Assembly (NCBI GenBank): GCA_945787295.1
Contig: CALZHQ010000011.1
Span: forward strand, 1-39,983
DNA from: an uncultured Desulfuromonadales bacterium
GTDB taxonomy: Bacteria > Desulfobacterota > Desulfuromonadia > Desulfuromonadales > Geopsychrobacteraceae
Direction of reading: 5' to 3'
DNA: 39,983 bases
The translations under genes were made by a program, and so were the position numbers. The notes under the pieces are model-generated. The model was not told the origin of the DNA and made no database searches. It saw only the letters and a program-made list of their open reading frames with translations. Within the stretch, counting starts at the first letter, position 1. The number at the start of each line of letters is the position of its first letter. Shown here in pieces: positions 7,102-19,685 of the stretch.

Positions 7102-9543
7102 ATGCCCCGCATTATTTACCTGACCCTGCTCCTGCTTATCGCCGTGGCTTGTCCACTGCTGGCGGAGCAGCAAAACTCCAGCAGACCAATCAAAGTCGGC
7201 ATTTTCCCCCTCGAGCCGATCAATTTCTTCGACGAAAAAGGCAACGCCCAAGGCTTTCATCCCTCTCTGCTCAGGCAGATTTTTCAACAGGAGAACCGAG
7301 CACTGGTTTTCATCCCGGTCAGCTGGGGAGAAGGTCTCGAAGGTCTGCAGAGCGGCAAAATAGACCTGATAGTTTCGGTTGCCTACACTCCGGAACGTGC
7401 CGAGGTCATGGATTATACCCACGAACCGGTGATGGAAATCTGGGGACAGCTGTTTGTCAGACCGGATGGGCAAATTAAGGAAATGGTTGACTTGTCCGGC
7501 CAACGAGTTGCCATCATGAATAAAGACATCAATGCCAGGAATTTTCAGAAGATGGCTGAAAATCTCGAAATCGACTGCAGCTATTCCGTCTTCCCCAACC
7601 TGACGGATGTTTTTGCTGCCATACAGAATGGTACGGTGGTCGCCGGTGTTGCTCCGCAGCATTTCGGCCTGCGCCATGCAGACGAATACGATCTGGTGCC
7701 CAGTTCGATTCAATTCTCCCCGTTCCCAATCTATTACGCCACCCAAAAGGGCAAGCATGCGCAACTGCTCAAACAGATAGATTCCTACCTGACCAGTTGG
7801 AAACAGGACAAAAACTCCTACTACTACCAGCAGCTGAACTTCTGGATGGGGAACCAGACTGCTCAGAGCAGTCTTATCCCTAAATGGCTGCTGCTCAGTC
7901 TGACTGCCGCCGCCGCCGCGGCCTTGATTCTTCTGGGCCTGAGCCTGCTGCTTAAAGGCCAGGTCAGAAACAAAACAGCAGAACTGGTTCAGGCTAACAG
8001 CGACTTGATCCAGAGCGAAAAACGCTATCGCAACCTGATCGAATCGATGGTTCAGCCGATGGCCCTGCACGAAATCATCTGCGATGATTCGGGGAAACCG
8101 GTCGATTATCGTTTCCTGGAGGTCAATGCCGCCTATGAGGCGCTGCTCGGCCGGCCGGCCAAGGAGATCATCGGCAAGCGGGTGCATGAGCTATTGCCGG
8201 ATACCGAATCTCTCTGGATTGAAAACTACGGCAAGGTCGCTCTGACCGGCGAACCGGCCCATTTCGAGAACTACTCTGCAGCGCAGGATCGTCACTTCGA
8301 CGTTGTCGCCTACTCCCCAGCGGCCAAACAATTTGCCATCGTCGCCACAGACATAACGGCACGGGTAAAAATGCAGCAGGAACAGCAGCGCCTCGAAGAA
8401 CAAATCCTCCATGCGCAAAAGCTGGAAAGCCTCGGTGTACTGGCCGGAGGTATCGCCCACGATTTCAACAACATCCTGATGGCGGTCCTCGGGCATTGCG
8501 AGTTGGCCCTGCGCCGGCTGGCGGCGGAATCTCCGGCTAAAGACAATCTCAAACAGATCAAAAACGCCGCTAACAAAGCGGCCGATCTGGCCAATCAGAT
8601 GCTGGCCTATTCGGGCAAGGGCAAGTTCGTCGTCGAACCGCTTGACCTGTCGAAAATTATCGATGAAATGCAGCAGATGCTGTCCGTTTCCATCAGCAAG
8701 AAGGCCGCCTTGCGCTATGAGTTCGCCCCGGTTCTGCCAAGCGTCGAAGCGGATGCAACCCAGATGCGCCAAATCATCCTCAACCTGGTCATCAATGCCT
8801 CCGATGCGATTGGCGACAAAAGCGGTGTTATCGTCATCACCACCGGTGTGATGGACTGCGACCAGAGCTACCTGCAGGACTCCTGGCTCGCTGAAAAGCT
8901 GCCGGCCGGGAAGTATGTCTATCTTGAAGTTGCCGACACTGGCAGCGGAATGGACAAAAAGACGATCAACCGGATTTTCGAGCCTTTCTTCAGCACCAAG
9001 TTCACCGGTCGCGGCCTCGGCATGGCCGCCGTGCTGGGGATTGTTCGCGGCCATCAAGGGGCGATCAAAGTCTACAGCGAAATCGGCAAAGGGACGACCT
9101 TCAAGGTGCTGTTGCCGGCAGCCTCGAAACCGGCCGTCCTGGTCGACGACGATCAGCAGGCCGAACGACTACAGGGCACGGGAACGGTCATGCTGGTTGA
9201 TGATGACGAAACGGTGCGCAGCATAGGCCGGGAGATGCTTGAAGAATTCGGCTTTAATGTGATTATTGCCAAAGATGGCCGCGAGGCCCTGGAAAAATTC
9301 AAGGCCGCGCCCGCCGACATCCAACTTGTGCTGATGGATTTAACTATGCCGCATATGGATGGAGAGCAAGCCTACCGGGAATTGCGCCGGGTCGATCCCA
9401 AGGTCAGGGTCATCATGAGCAGTGGCTACAATGAGCAGGACGTGTCACAGAAGTTTGTCGGCAAAGGGGTTTGCGGATTTTTAAAAAAACCTTATCAGCT
9501 TTCCACGCTGCAGCAAGCTCTGCAGAAATGTCTCAATGATTAG
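7102..9543 (+). CDS. Hybrid sensor histidine kinase: periplasmic SBP domain, PAS, HisKA/HATPase, receiver
   Basis: The chosen ATG at 7102 has AGAGGGA upstream and starts directly with a signal-like segment (IIYLTLLLLIAVACPLLA); the frame is open further upstream without a better site. Order of domains in the 813-residue protein: type-3 solute-binding domain (about 27-250, VGIFPLEPINFFDEKG), transmembrane helix (about 260-283, KWLLLSLTAAAAAALILL), PAS (about 310-430), dimerisation/phosphoacceptor domain with H453 in GIAHDFNN, ATPase domain with DTGSGMDKK and GRGLGMAAV, and a receiver with phosphoacceptor D746 in LMDLTMPHMDG and Lys in FLKKPYQ. The layout is BvgS/EvgS-like: a periplasmic amino-acid-type binding module probably senses a small solute. 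No partner regulator is adjacent, so it is an orphan here. Confidence 0.95.
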   Translation: MPRIIYLTLLLLIAVACPLLAEQQNSSRPIKVGIFPLEPINFFDEKGNAQGFHPSLLRQIFQQENRALVFIPVSWGEGLEGLQSGKIDLIVSVAYTPERAEVMDYTHEPVMEIWGQLFVRPDGQIKEMVDLSGQRVAIMNKDINARNFQKMAENLEIDCSYSVFPNLTDVFAAIQNGTVVAGVAPQHFGLRHADEYDLVPSSIQFSPFPIYYATQKGKHAQLLKQIDSYLTSWKQDKNSYYYQQLNFWMGNQTAQSSLIPKWLLLSLTAAAAAALILLGLSLLLKGQVRNKTAELVQANSDLIQSEKRYRNLIESMVQPMALHEIICDDSGKPVDYRFLEVNAAYEALLGRPAKEIIGKRVHELLPDTESLWIENYGKVALTGEPAHFENYSAAQDRHFDVVAYSPAAKQFAIVATDITARVKMQQEQQRLEEQILHAQKLESLGVLAGGIAHDFNNILMAVLGHCELALRRLAAESPAKDNLKQIKNAANKAADLANQMLAYSGKGKFVVEPLDLSKIIDEMQQMLSVSISKKAALRYEFAPVLPSVEADATQMRQIILNLVINASDAIGDKSGVIVITTGVMDCDQSYLQDSWLAEKLPAGKYVYLEVADTGSGMDKKTINRIFEPFFSTKFTGRGLGMAAVLGIVRGHQGAIKVYSEIGKGTTFKVLLPAASKPAVLVDDDQQAERLQGTGTVMLVDDDETVRSIGREMLEEFGFNVIIAKDGREALEKFKAAPADIQLVLMDLTMPHMDGEQAYRELRRVDPKVRVIMSSGYNEQDVSQKFVGKGVCGFLKKPYQLSTLQQALQKCLND

Positions 9544-9546
9544 CCA

Positions 9547-10221
9547 TCAGTGTGCGGCCTGAACCGCCCGGACAAAATTTTCCAGCAACCGCTTTGAATG
9601 TGCAAGATACGTGGACTGGTGTTGCCGGTAAACCTGCAGAAGCTCCTCTTCGGCGCCGGTCCGTTCAGACCATTCAGCAACAATCCGTTCGTTGACTTCG
9701 GGATGGAACTGCACCCCCCAAGCATTTTCAAAACGGAATGCCTGCCCCACACAGACCTCTGTTTGTGCCAGATGGGTACTCCCTGCCGGTAGTTCAAAAC
9801 TGTCATTGTGCCACTCGAAACTGACAAAGGGATTCGGCAGTCCGGTTAAGAGCGGATCGCTGGCGCCGGCATCGGTGACGACAACCTGCCGGATCCCTTT
9901 TTCCTGCCGCCTTTGACTGTGAACTTCAGCCCCCAAAGCATGGGCCATAAGCTGTGCACCTAAGCAGATCGCCAGCAGTGGTCGCCCGCGTCGAACTTCT
10001 CCGGCCACCCAGCCCGCCGCCGACTCTAAATAGGTCAGTCGCTCCCGTTCGTTGACCCCCATATAGCCACCGAGCAGCAGAACAGGACTCCGGCCACCGG
10101 CCGCTGGCAATTGCTGCAAATCACAACGCCAGGTCTTAATCTGAAAGCCCATTCCGGCCAACCAGGGATAAAAAGTCCCCATGCCGACCCGTTCATCAAA
10201 CTGCAATACTTCAATATCCAT
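9547..10221 (-). CDS. Class I glutamine amidotransferase-like protein (GMP synthase homologue)
   Basis: The 224-residue protein is a stand-alone GATase1 domain. The catalytic triad is complete: nucleophile C86 in LLAICLGAQLMA, and H173 and E175 in VQFHPEV. Such free-standing proteins are often labelled GMP synthase glutamine amidotransferase, but many act on other substrates (for example as gamma-glutamyl hydrolases or transferases), and no synthetase domain is encoded nearby. It is convergent with the kinase gene, with only three bases between the stops. The start ATG at 10221 is preceded by AGGTCTCT, a weak ribosome site. Confidence 0.88.
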   Translation of the reverse strand: MDIEVLQFDERVGMGTFYPWLAGMGFQIKTWRCDLQQLPAAGGRSPVLLLGGYMGVNERERLTYLESAAGWVAGEVRRGRPLLAICLGAQLMAHALGAEVHSQRRQEKGIRQVVVTDAGASDPLLTGLPNPFVSFEWHNDSFELPAGSTHLAQTEVCVGQAFRFENAWGVQFHPEVNERIVAEWSERTGAEEELLQVYRQHQSTYLAHSKRLLENFVRAVQAAH

Positions 10222-10261
10222 AGAGACCTACCACTTTAAAATTAAAGTAAGCAAATTATTA

Positions 10262-10291
10262 TTGATAATTAATCCCTGCTCATACTATTAT
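10262..10291 (+). promoter_or_regulatory. Candidate sigma-70 promoter for the 73-aa membrane protein
   Basis: TTGATA at 10262-10267 and TATTAT at 10286-10291 are separated by 18 bases, each one mismatch from the consensus. The region 10222-10332 between two divergent genes is distinctly AT-rich. Confidence 0.5.
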
Positions 10292-10332
10292 ATCATCTCT
10301 AAGTTATCGCCGGCACCAGGGAAGGGGGCCTT

Positions 10333-10554
10333 ATGTCACAGATATCGATCAGTCTTATCATCGGCTCAATTTTCATTATCACCCTCGGTCAGGCCATCGT
10401 CCGTCACGCGACTTACGGCAGCTCAATTGCCATATCTCAGATCCTGTTGGCCTGCGGTCTGCTTTATTGTGTAATGAAAATCCTCACGGCCTGGCTCGGT
10501 GCACCGCCGCCACAAAAAGTGGAAGACGAGAACAACGATCAGCAGAATCAATAA
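10333..10554 (+). CDS. Small membrane protein (73 aa)
   Basis: The ATG follows a very strong ribosome site (GGGAAGGGGGCC). The product has two hydrophobic segments (ISLIIGSIFIITLGQAIV and IAISQILLACGLLYCVMKIL) separated by a short polar turn, then a hydrophilic acidic and Asn/Gln-rich tail (EDENNDQQNQ). It is probably an inner-membrane hairpin protein with both ends on the same side. The upstream sigma-70 candidate and the downstream terminator at 10583 make it a single-gene unit. Family not recognised. Confidence 0.7.
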   Translation: MSQISISLIIGSIFIITLGQAIVRHATYGSSIAISQILLACGLLYCVMKILTAWLGAPPPQKVEDENNDQQNQ

Positions 10555-10582
10555 ATTTGATCAATAAAAATACCCATTCTAC

Positions 10583-10616
10583 AAAAGGGCGGCTCCTGGC
10601 GAGTTTGCCCTTTTTT
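10583..10616 (+). terminator. Rho-independent terminator
   Basis: AAAAGGGC (10583-10590) pairs with GCCCTTTT (10607-10614) and is followed by more T residues. It lies 28 bases after the stop of the 73-aa membrane protein and separates it from gltB. Confidence 0.75.
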
Positions 10617-10754
10617 CTTGCTCCCGTCTCGCAGAAACTGCCGATAATATTGTATACTTTGTGAGTATCTTTGCGTTTAGTGATGAAATCAGGTACCGTC
10701 TCGCCCTTACCTGAAAATCTGCAATGCCTAAACAAAGCTAAAAGGACACGTTTC

Positions 10755-15176
<4,422 letters not shown>

Positions 15177-15247
15177 CGGGTAATTTCCCATTAATAGGAT
15201 ACAAAAGTTCGCGAACTATTGATTTTAGTAAACAGGAACTTCCAATT

Positions 15248-16636
15248 ATGCAGAATTTTATAAATACCAGCCGCCGCGATCCGGATAAAGTTGAAACCAC
15301 CGAGCGCCTGAAGACCTTTGATGAAATCTACCAGCTGTTCGACAACAGCCAGGTGCGCAAACAGGCGGAGCGTTGCGTGCAGTGCGGCGATCCCTTCTGC
15401 ACCACCATCGGCTGTCCGTTGCAGAATCATATCCCCCAGTGGCTGGAGGCGATTTCCGCCCGTGATCTGGAGCGGGCTTTCTACCTGTCGAATGAAAGTT
15501 CCCCCTTCCCGGAGATTCTCGGTCGGATCTGCCCGCAGGGTCACCTCTGCGAAGGGGCCTGCACCCTCGACGACGGCCACGGCGCCATCACTATCGGTGC
15601 CATCGAAGCCTCGATCACCGACCTGGGCTTCGAAGCCGGACTGCAGCTGCCCTTCCCCGGCATCCGCCACGAACAGAAGGTGGCCGTGGTCGGCTCCGGT
15701 CCGGCCGGCATCTCCTGCGCCCACTTTTTGCTGCGCGCCGGAATCGGCGTCACCATGTACGAACGGGCTGAACGTCCCGGCGGCCTGCTGACTTACGGCA
15801 TCCCCGGCTTCAAGCTGGATAAAGAGATTGTCGACCACCGCTTCAAGCTGCTGCGCAACGCCGGCCTCGTCCTGCACCTGCAGCATAGTGTCGGCGAAGA
15901 CATTGCCCTGAACGATCTGCTCAACGAATACTCTGCCGTTTTTGTCGGCATCGGCGCCACCAAAGGCAAACAGAGTGGCATGGAGGGGGAAGACCTGCCT
16001 CAGGTCATGTTGGCCATGGACTATCTGACCGTCAAGCAGCATCAGATCTTCGGTAAAGAGGTCAACAGCAAATACGATATGAAAGACAAGCGGGTGGTCG
16101 TCATCGGCGGCGGAGATACCGCCATGGACTGCCTGCGCACCGCTATGCGTGACGGTGCCAGCAATGTTTCCTGTCTCTACCGGCGCGACATGGCCAACAT
16201 GCCGGGCAGCCGCAAGGAATATCACAACGCGGTCGAAGAAGGGGTCGAATTCTGCTTCAATATCAGCCCACGCCGTATCTACCAGCGCCCGGACCATCAA
16301 GCCTGTGTTGAAGTGGAAAAAACCCGCATGGGCGAACCTGCTGATGACGGCCGCCAACGGGTCGAGGTCATCCCCGATACTGCACACTGCGTGCCGGCTG
16401 ACGTGATCATACTGGCCCTCGGCTTCGATATGGAAGCGATGCCCGGCCTGCTCGACGCCGGGGTCGAGTGCGACAAGTGGGGCCAGGTACAGATCGACCC
16501 TGGGACCTGCGTCACCAGCAATCCGAACATCTATTCCGGTGGCGACTGTTACCGCGGTGCAGACCTGGTGGTCACTGCAGCCGCCGATGGCCGTCGCGCC
16601 GCACTGGCAATCATGCGCAAGTTGCTCAGCAAATAG
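15248..16636 (+). CDS. gltD: Glutamate synthase small subunit, NADPH-type
   Basis: This 462-residue FAD/iron-sulfur subunit takes electrons from NAD(P)H and passes them to the GltB FMN and 3Fe-4S centres. The N-terminal cysteine region (ERCVQCGDPFC, then CPLQNHIP) holds the low-potential [4Fe-4S] ligands. The FAD dinucleotide fold is VAVVGSGPAGISCA and the NAD(P) fold is VVVIGGGDTAMDC, followed by the paired arginines of YRRD typical of NADPH binding. The ATG at 15248 is preceded by AACAGGAAC. It is in the same orientation as gltB and almost certainly co-transcribed. The C-terminal SGGDCYRGADLVVTAAADGR motif, which contacts FAD, is intact. Confidence 0.97.
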   Translation: MQNFINTSRRDPDKVETTERLKTFDEIYQLFDNSQVRKQAERCVQCGDPFCTTIGCPLQNHIPQWLEAISARDLERAFYLSNESSPFPEILGRICPQGHLCEGACTLDDGHGAITIGAIEASITDLGFEAGLQLPFPGIRHEQKVAVVGSGPAGISCAHFLLRAGIGVTMYERAERPGGLLTYGIPGFKLDKEIVDHRFKLLRNAGLVLHLQHSVGEDIALNDLLNEYSAVFVGIGATKGKQSGMEGEDLPQVMLAMDYLTVKQHQIFGKEVNSKYDMKDKRVVVIGGGDTAMDCLRTAMRDGASNVSCLYRRDMANMPGSRKEYHNAVEEGVEFCFNISPRRIYQRPDHQACVEVEKTRMGEPADDGRQRVEVIPDTAHCVPADVIILALGFDMEAMPGLLDAGVECDKWGQVQIDPGTCVTSNPNIYSGGDCYRGADLVVTAAADGRRAALAIMRKLLSK

Positions 16637-16733
16637 GACGGAAGCGGCAGCCGACTTTTCCAACAAGCGGCCTCCTAACGTGGCCGGCATTTCGCCAGCC
16701 CCTTGTCAGAACCCTATAGCATAAAGATATCAA

Positions 16734-17357
16734 ATGATTAACGATTACCTTATTTATGTCACCTTGGCGATTACCGTCACCGCCATCCCCGGACCTGCAG
16801 TTGTTCTGACGATAAAAAACAGCCTCAGGTATGGCTACAAAGCAGCGATTGCAAATATTTTCGGTAATTTCACGGCCATGATTATTTTGGCTTCTCTTTC
16901 TGCTCTCGGACTCGGCGCTCTCATCCTTGCCTCTACGAGCCTGTTTGTCACATTAAAGATTTTGGGGTGTATTTATCTAGTCTATCTTGGGGCAAAAGTG
17001 TGGTGGACACCACAGGTAAAAGAAGACAAGCAGCACCAGATTCAAGGCAAAAACAAAAGAGAGTTTGCTGCGGTGTTTAAGGAGGGATTTGGAGTTGGCA
17101 TCAGCAACCCGAAGGCGATAGCATTCTTCACCGCGCTATTCCCTCAATTCATTGATCCATCCAGGACATTTATTCCGCAATTCCTCACCCTGATCATGAC
17201 CATCGAAGGAATTTCATTCTTCATCTTAACAGGCTATGCCCTCTTGTCCTCCCTGGTTTCAGCTTACTTAGCTAAAGAAAAAACTATGATTTTTTTCAAT
17301 AAATTAACGGGTGCAGCTTTCATCGGTTTTGGAGTTGCTATGATCTACGAAGACTAA
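16734..17357 (+). CDS. LysE/RhtB-family amino-acid exporter
   Basis: This 207-residue inner-membrane protein has about six hydrophobic helices. The N-terminal ITVTAIPGPAVVLTIKNSLRYG is the signature PGP motif of the LysE/RhtB superfamily, and LGCIYLVYLGAKVWW and GISNPKAIAFFTALFPQFI are also typical. Members export amino acids or homoserine-lactone-like molecules; the substrate cannot be assigned. The codons are markedly more AT-rich than gltD upstream, which begins a run of four AT-rich or small genes. The ribosome site before the ATG is weak. Confidence 0.92.
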   Translation: MINDYLIYVTLAITVTAIPGPAVVLTIKNSLRYGYKAAIANIFGNFTAMIILASLSALGLGALILASTSLFVTLKILGCIYLVYLGAKVWWTPQVKEDKQHQIQGKNKREFAAVFKEGFGVGISNPKAIAFFTALFPQFIDPSRTFIPQFLTLIMTIEGISFFILTGYALLSSLVSAYLAKEKTMIFFNKLTGAAFIGFGVAMIYED

Positions 17358-17397
17358 ATTTCTGCATAACAATTAATGTCAACGCGGAAGTCAAAAT

Positions 17398-17811
17398 ATG
17401 AAATATGCACTCTCAATTTTGTTATTTACCTTTATCTGCAGCAGTGTAAACGCAGGCGAGTTAGCTCCGTTCAAGTCGGACGGTTGCAGTTCTTTTCCTG
17501 ACGGCACAATCGCCCAAAGAAATCTCTGGCGAGATTGCTGCATTGAACATGACAAAGCTTATTGGGCCGGCGGAACTGAGGAACAAAGAATAATAGCAGA
17601 TCAAGCGCTCAAGAAATGTGTGATCAAAGTCGGTGAGCCGGAGATCGCAAAATTAATGCTTGCGGGAGTACGTGTTGGTGGTAACCCCTATTTGCCAACC
17701 TCATTTCGTTGGGGGTACGGGTGGCCATTCCCGAGAGGGTATGAGACCTTGACAGAAAAAGAACAAATAAAAGTTGATAAAGAAATCAAAAAATTTCAAA
17801 AAAACAAATGA
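17398..17811 (+). CDS. Secreted phospholipase A2-like protein
   Basis: The 137-residue product starts with a clear signal peptide (MKYALSILLFTFICSSVNAG). The core RDCCIEHDKAYW carries the His51-Asp52 pair with adjacent cysteines (C47, C48) and Tyr55, which resembles the CCxxHDxCY active-site helix of phospholipase A2. A second Cys at C30 and one in LKKCVIK could form disulfides. The canonical calcium loop is not obvious, so lipase activity is not certain. Exported to the periplasm or beyond. AT-rich codon use suggests transfer. It overlaps or abuts the next secreted protein. Confidence 0.6.
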   Translation: MKYALSILLFTFICSSVNAGELAPFKSDGCSSFPDGTIAQRNLWRDCCIEHDKAYWAGGTEEQRIIADQALKKCVIKVGEPEIAKLMLAGVRVGGNPYLPTSFRWGYGWPFPRGYETLTEKEQIKVDKEIKKFQKNK

Positions 17812-17828
17812 ACCGGACGAAAAACACA

Positions 17829-18248
17829 ATGAAGAAAATTATCTTTATTCTACTCTTTCTATTGCTCCACTCACTCGCCATAGCAGATGATGGGGTGGAA
17901 ATAAAAATGTCAGAAGTCCACAAAGCGGGGCATGTTGTTATAAAGCCCAGTACCGAGTATCGCGTCAACTTGGAAGGTTACAAAATTCCTGAAGAGGCAA
18001 AACTCGTCATTTTCCATGTTCTGGAGTCACCTAGGTCACACTACTATTATCAGCAAATAAAACCTGGCAAATCTGTTTACCAAATGACTGCCAGCGACCT
18101 GAAAGCAAGCACCGGCTCTCCTCCTTTCGGCGGACTTGAAAATAACGACAGTGCTTTTCTGCTCATTGGCCGTGAAACACACCCAGGGTCTATCAACATG
18201 GGCATTTTGTACAGTAACGAATCGATCGCGGTCATTGTCAGAGAATAG
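17829..18248 (+). CDS. Secreted hypothetical protein
   Basis: The frame is open from an ATG at 17808 that overlaps the previous stop, but the ATG at 17829 puts a textbook signal peptide at the N terminus (MKKIIFILLFLLLHSLAIA). The mature part is about 120 residues with no recognised domain; it looks beta-rich with TEYRVNLEGYKIPEEAKLV and ends in SNESIAVIVRE. It is likely periplasmic and co-transcribed with the phospholipase-like gene, so an inhibitor or accessory role is possible but unsupported. Confidence 0.6.
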   Translation: MKKIIFILLFLLLHSLAIADDGVEIKMSEVHKAGHVVIKPSTEYRVNLEGYKIPEEAKLVIFHVLESPRSHYYYQQIKPGKSVYQMTASDLKASTGSPPFGGLENNDSAFLLIGRETHPGSINMGILYSNESIAVIVRE

Positions 18249-18324
18249 GAACGCGCGCAGTTGCCGATACTGGCAATCTAAGCGTGCGATGGAGAAGATC
18301 GAAACAGAAGCAAAAGGAAAACCC

Positions 18325-18579
18325 ATGAGACTTGTTGTCGTAATTATTACCCTCCTGCTTTTTCCCCTATCGGCATTTGCGCAAAACGATAGCGACACCA
18401 AAGACCACCCACAAACCATCTACATCAACAACGAGATCCCGGCGGAAATCCTGCGGGCCTACAATGAGCAGGCCGCGCTCATCTCGGAGATGCGGCTAAA
18501 AATCCAGAATCTTGAGCATCAGCTGTTTCAGGCCAATGAGCGGATCACCAACCTGGAGAATGAAGTCTGGGACCGGTAA
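18325..18579 (+). CDS. Small secreted coiled-coil protein (84 aa)
   Basis: An ATG at 18325 with AAAAGGAAA upstream gives a signal peptide (MRLVVVIITLLLFPLSAFAQ) and then a short exported domain. Residues about 48-84 show heptad spacing (EQAALISEMRLKIQNLEHQL, then FQANERITNLENEV), so a coiled coil is likely. No family was recognised. The gene ends 94 bases before glycerate kinase, with a promoter candidate between them, so it probably belongs to the upstream unit rather than to the osmolyte operon. Confidence 0.65.
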   Translation: MRLVVVIITLLLFPLSAFAQNDSDTKDHPQTIYINNEIPAEILRAYNEQAALISEMRLKIQNLEHQLFQANERITNLENEVWDR

Positions 18580-18617
18580 ATCTTTACTCCGCGCATCAAA
18601 CGTCACAGCAATAAATC

Positions 18618-18646
18618 TTGGCACAACTTGCGCATCGGGCTATAAC
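18618..18646 (+). promoter_or_regulatory. Sigma-70 promoter for the glucosylglycerate operon
   Basis: TTGGCA (18618-18623) and TATAAC (18641-18646) are separated by exactly 17 bases, each one mismatch from consensus, and lie 28 bases before the glycerate kinase ATG. The same stretch also contains TGGCAC and a GC at sigma-54 spacing (18619-18634), but the -12 box is poor, so sigma-70 use is preferred. Confidence 0.6.
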
Positions 18647-18673
18647 AAAGTTACCCAGATGCAAGGAGTCAAG

Positions 18674-19624
18674 ATGTCCACTATCGATCTCTGGCCGGCC
18701 GATGCTAATCCACTTTCTGCACCCGAAGAAGCCGAGCTGCTCGATTTTCTCCAGCCGATTTTCGGCGGCCAGCTGGCCTTGAGTCAACTGCCGGCAGAGC
18801 TGTCTGCAGAGCTACCCCGTTTATACCTGCCGCTGGCAGCCTGGTTGAACCAGCAACGCCGCGCCGAAACGCCCCTACTGGTTGGTCTGAACGGCTCGCA
18901 GGGTAGCGGCAAGTCGACCCTCTGCGAGCTGTTGAAATGGATCCTCGCAGCAGCCTTTGACTGCCACGCCTGTATCATCTCGATCGACGACCTCTACCTG
19001 CCGCTAGCAGCCCGCCAGCTGCTTGCTAAAGAGGTCCACCCCCTGCTGGCGACCCGCGGTGTCCCCGGCACGCATGATATCCCGCTCGGCCTGCGCCTGC
19101 TCAACAGCCTGAAACAGGCACAAGCAGGCGACGAAATCGAAATCCCGCGTTTCAGCAAAGCACTCGACGACCGGCTGCCGGCTGCCGATTGGGATTTCGT
19201 CACCGCCCCGGTTGACCTGATCCTGTTCGAGGGCTGGTGTGTCGGTGCAACCCCGCAAGAGGAAACTGCGCTGCGGGGGCCGATCAACAGCCTGGAAGAG
19301 AAAGAGGATGCCGATGGCAGCTGGCGACGCTACGTCAACGGCCAGCTGAAAGGCCCCTATCACGAGCTGTACTCGCTGATCGACCTGCAGCTGATGCTGA
19401 AGATCCCCAGCTGGGAGATGGTCTACTACTGGCGCAAGCGGCAGGAACAGCAACTGGCGGCGAAACAGAGTGGTGCCGGGGTGATGGGGGAAGTCGCCCT
19501 GCAACGCTTCATCATGCACTATGAGCGATTGACCAAACATCAACTACAAACCCTGCCGCAAAACTCGGACCTGATCCTCTGCCTCAACCAGCAACAACGG
19601 GTCACCAAGCTCCAGTTCCGCTAA
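18674..19624 (+). CDS. D-glycerate 3-kinase-like P-loop kinase
   Basis: The 316-residue protein has a Walker A motif at residues 74-81 (GSQGSGKS) in a context (PLLVGLNGSQGSGKSTLCEL) characteristic of the GLYK/uridine-kinase-like family, which includes plant glycerate 3-kinase and yeast Tda10. SIDDLYLP and LFEGWCVGATP are further conserved blocks, and IPSWEMVYYWRKRQEQQL is the C-terminal signature. The predicted reaction is D-glycerate plus ATP to 3-phosphoglycerate. Its position before the synthase and phosphatase genes suggests it supplies or recycles the acceptor of glucosylglycerate synthesis. The ATG at 18674 has GCAAGGAG upstream; the longer frame from 18512 is shadow. Confidence 0.85.
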   Translation: MSTIDLWPADANPLSAPEEAELLDFLQPIFGGQLALSQLPAELSAELPRLYLPLAAWLNQQRRAETPLLVGLNGSQGSGKSTLCELLKWILAAAFDCHACIISIDDLYLPLAARQLLAKEVHPLLATRGVPGTHDIPLGLRLLNSLKQAQAGDEIEIPRFSKALDDRLPAADWDFVTAPVDLILFEGWCVGATPQEETALRGPINSLEEKEDADGSWRRYVNGQLKGPYHELYSLIDLQLMLKIPSWEMVYYWRKRQEQQLAAKQSGAGVMGEVALQRFIMHYERLTKHQLQTLPQNSDLILCLNQQQRVTKLQFR

Positions 19625-19685
19625 CTGGCACCTGCCTTGCACAATCACTTCTCCAACGGACCTACAACGCCGTAGGAGACTTACT

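Noticed and set aside
15191..16690. Long minus-strand ORF (499 codons) opposite gltD
   Set aside because: It is a mirror of the gltD coding strand in GC-rich DNA; gltD is complete and conserved, and the antisense product shows no domain.
18619..18634. Sigma-54 promoter before glycerate kinase
   Set aside because: TGGCACA and the GC at the right distance are there, but the -12 box is two bases off and an overlapping sigma-70 promoter is a better match.
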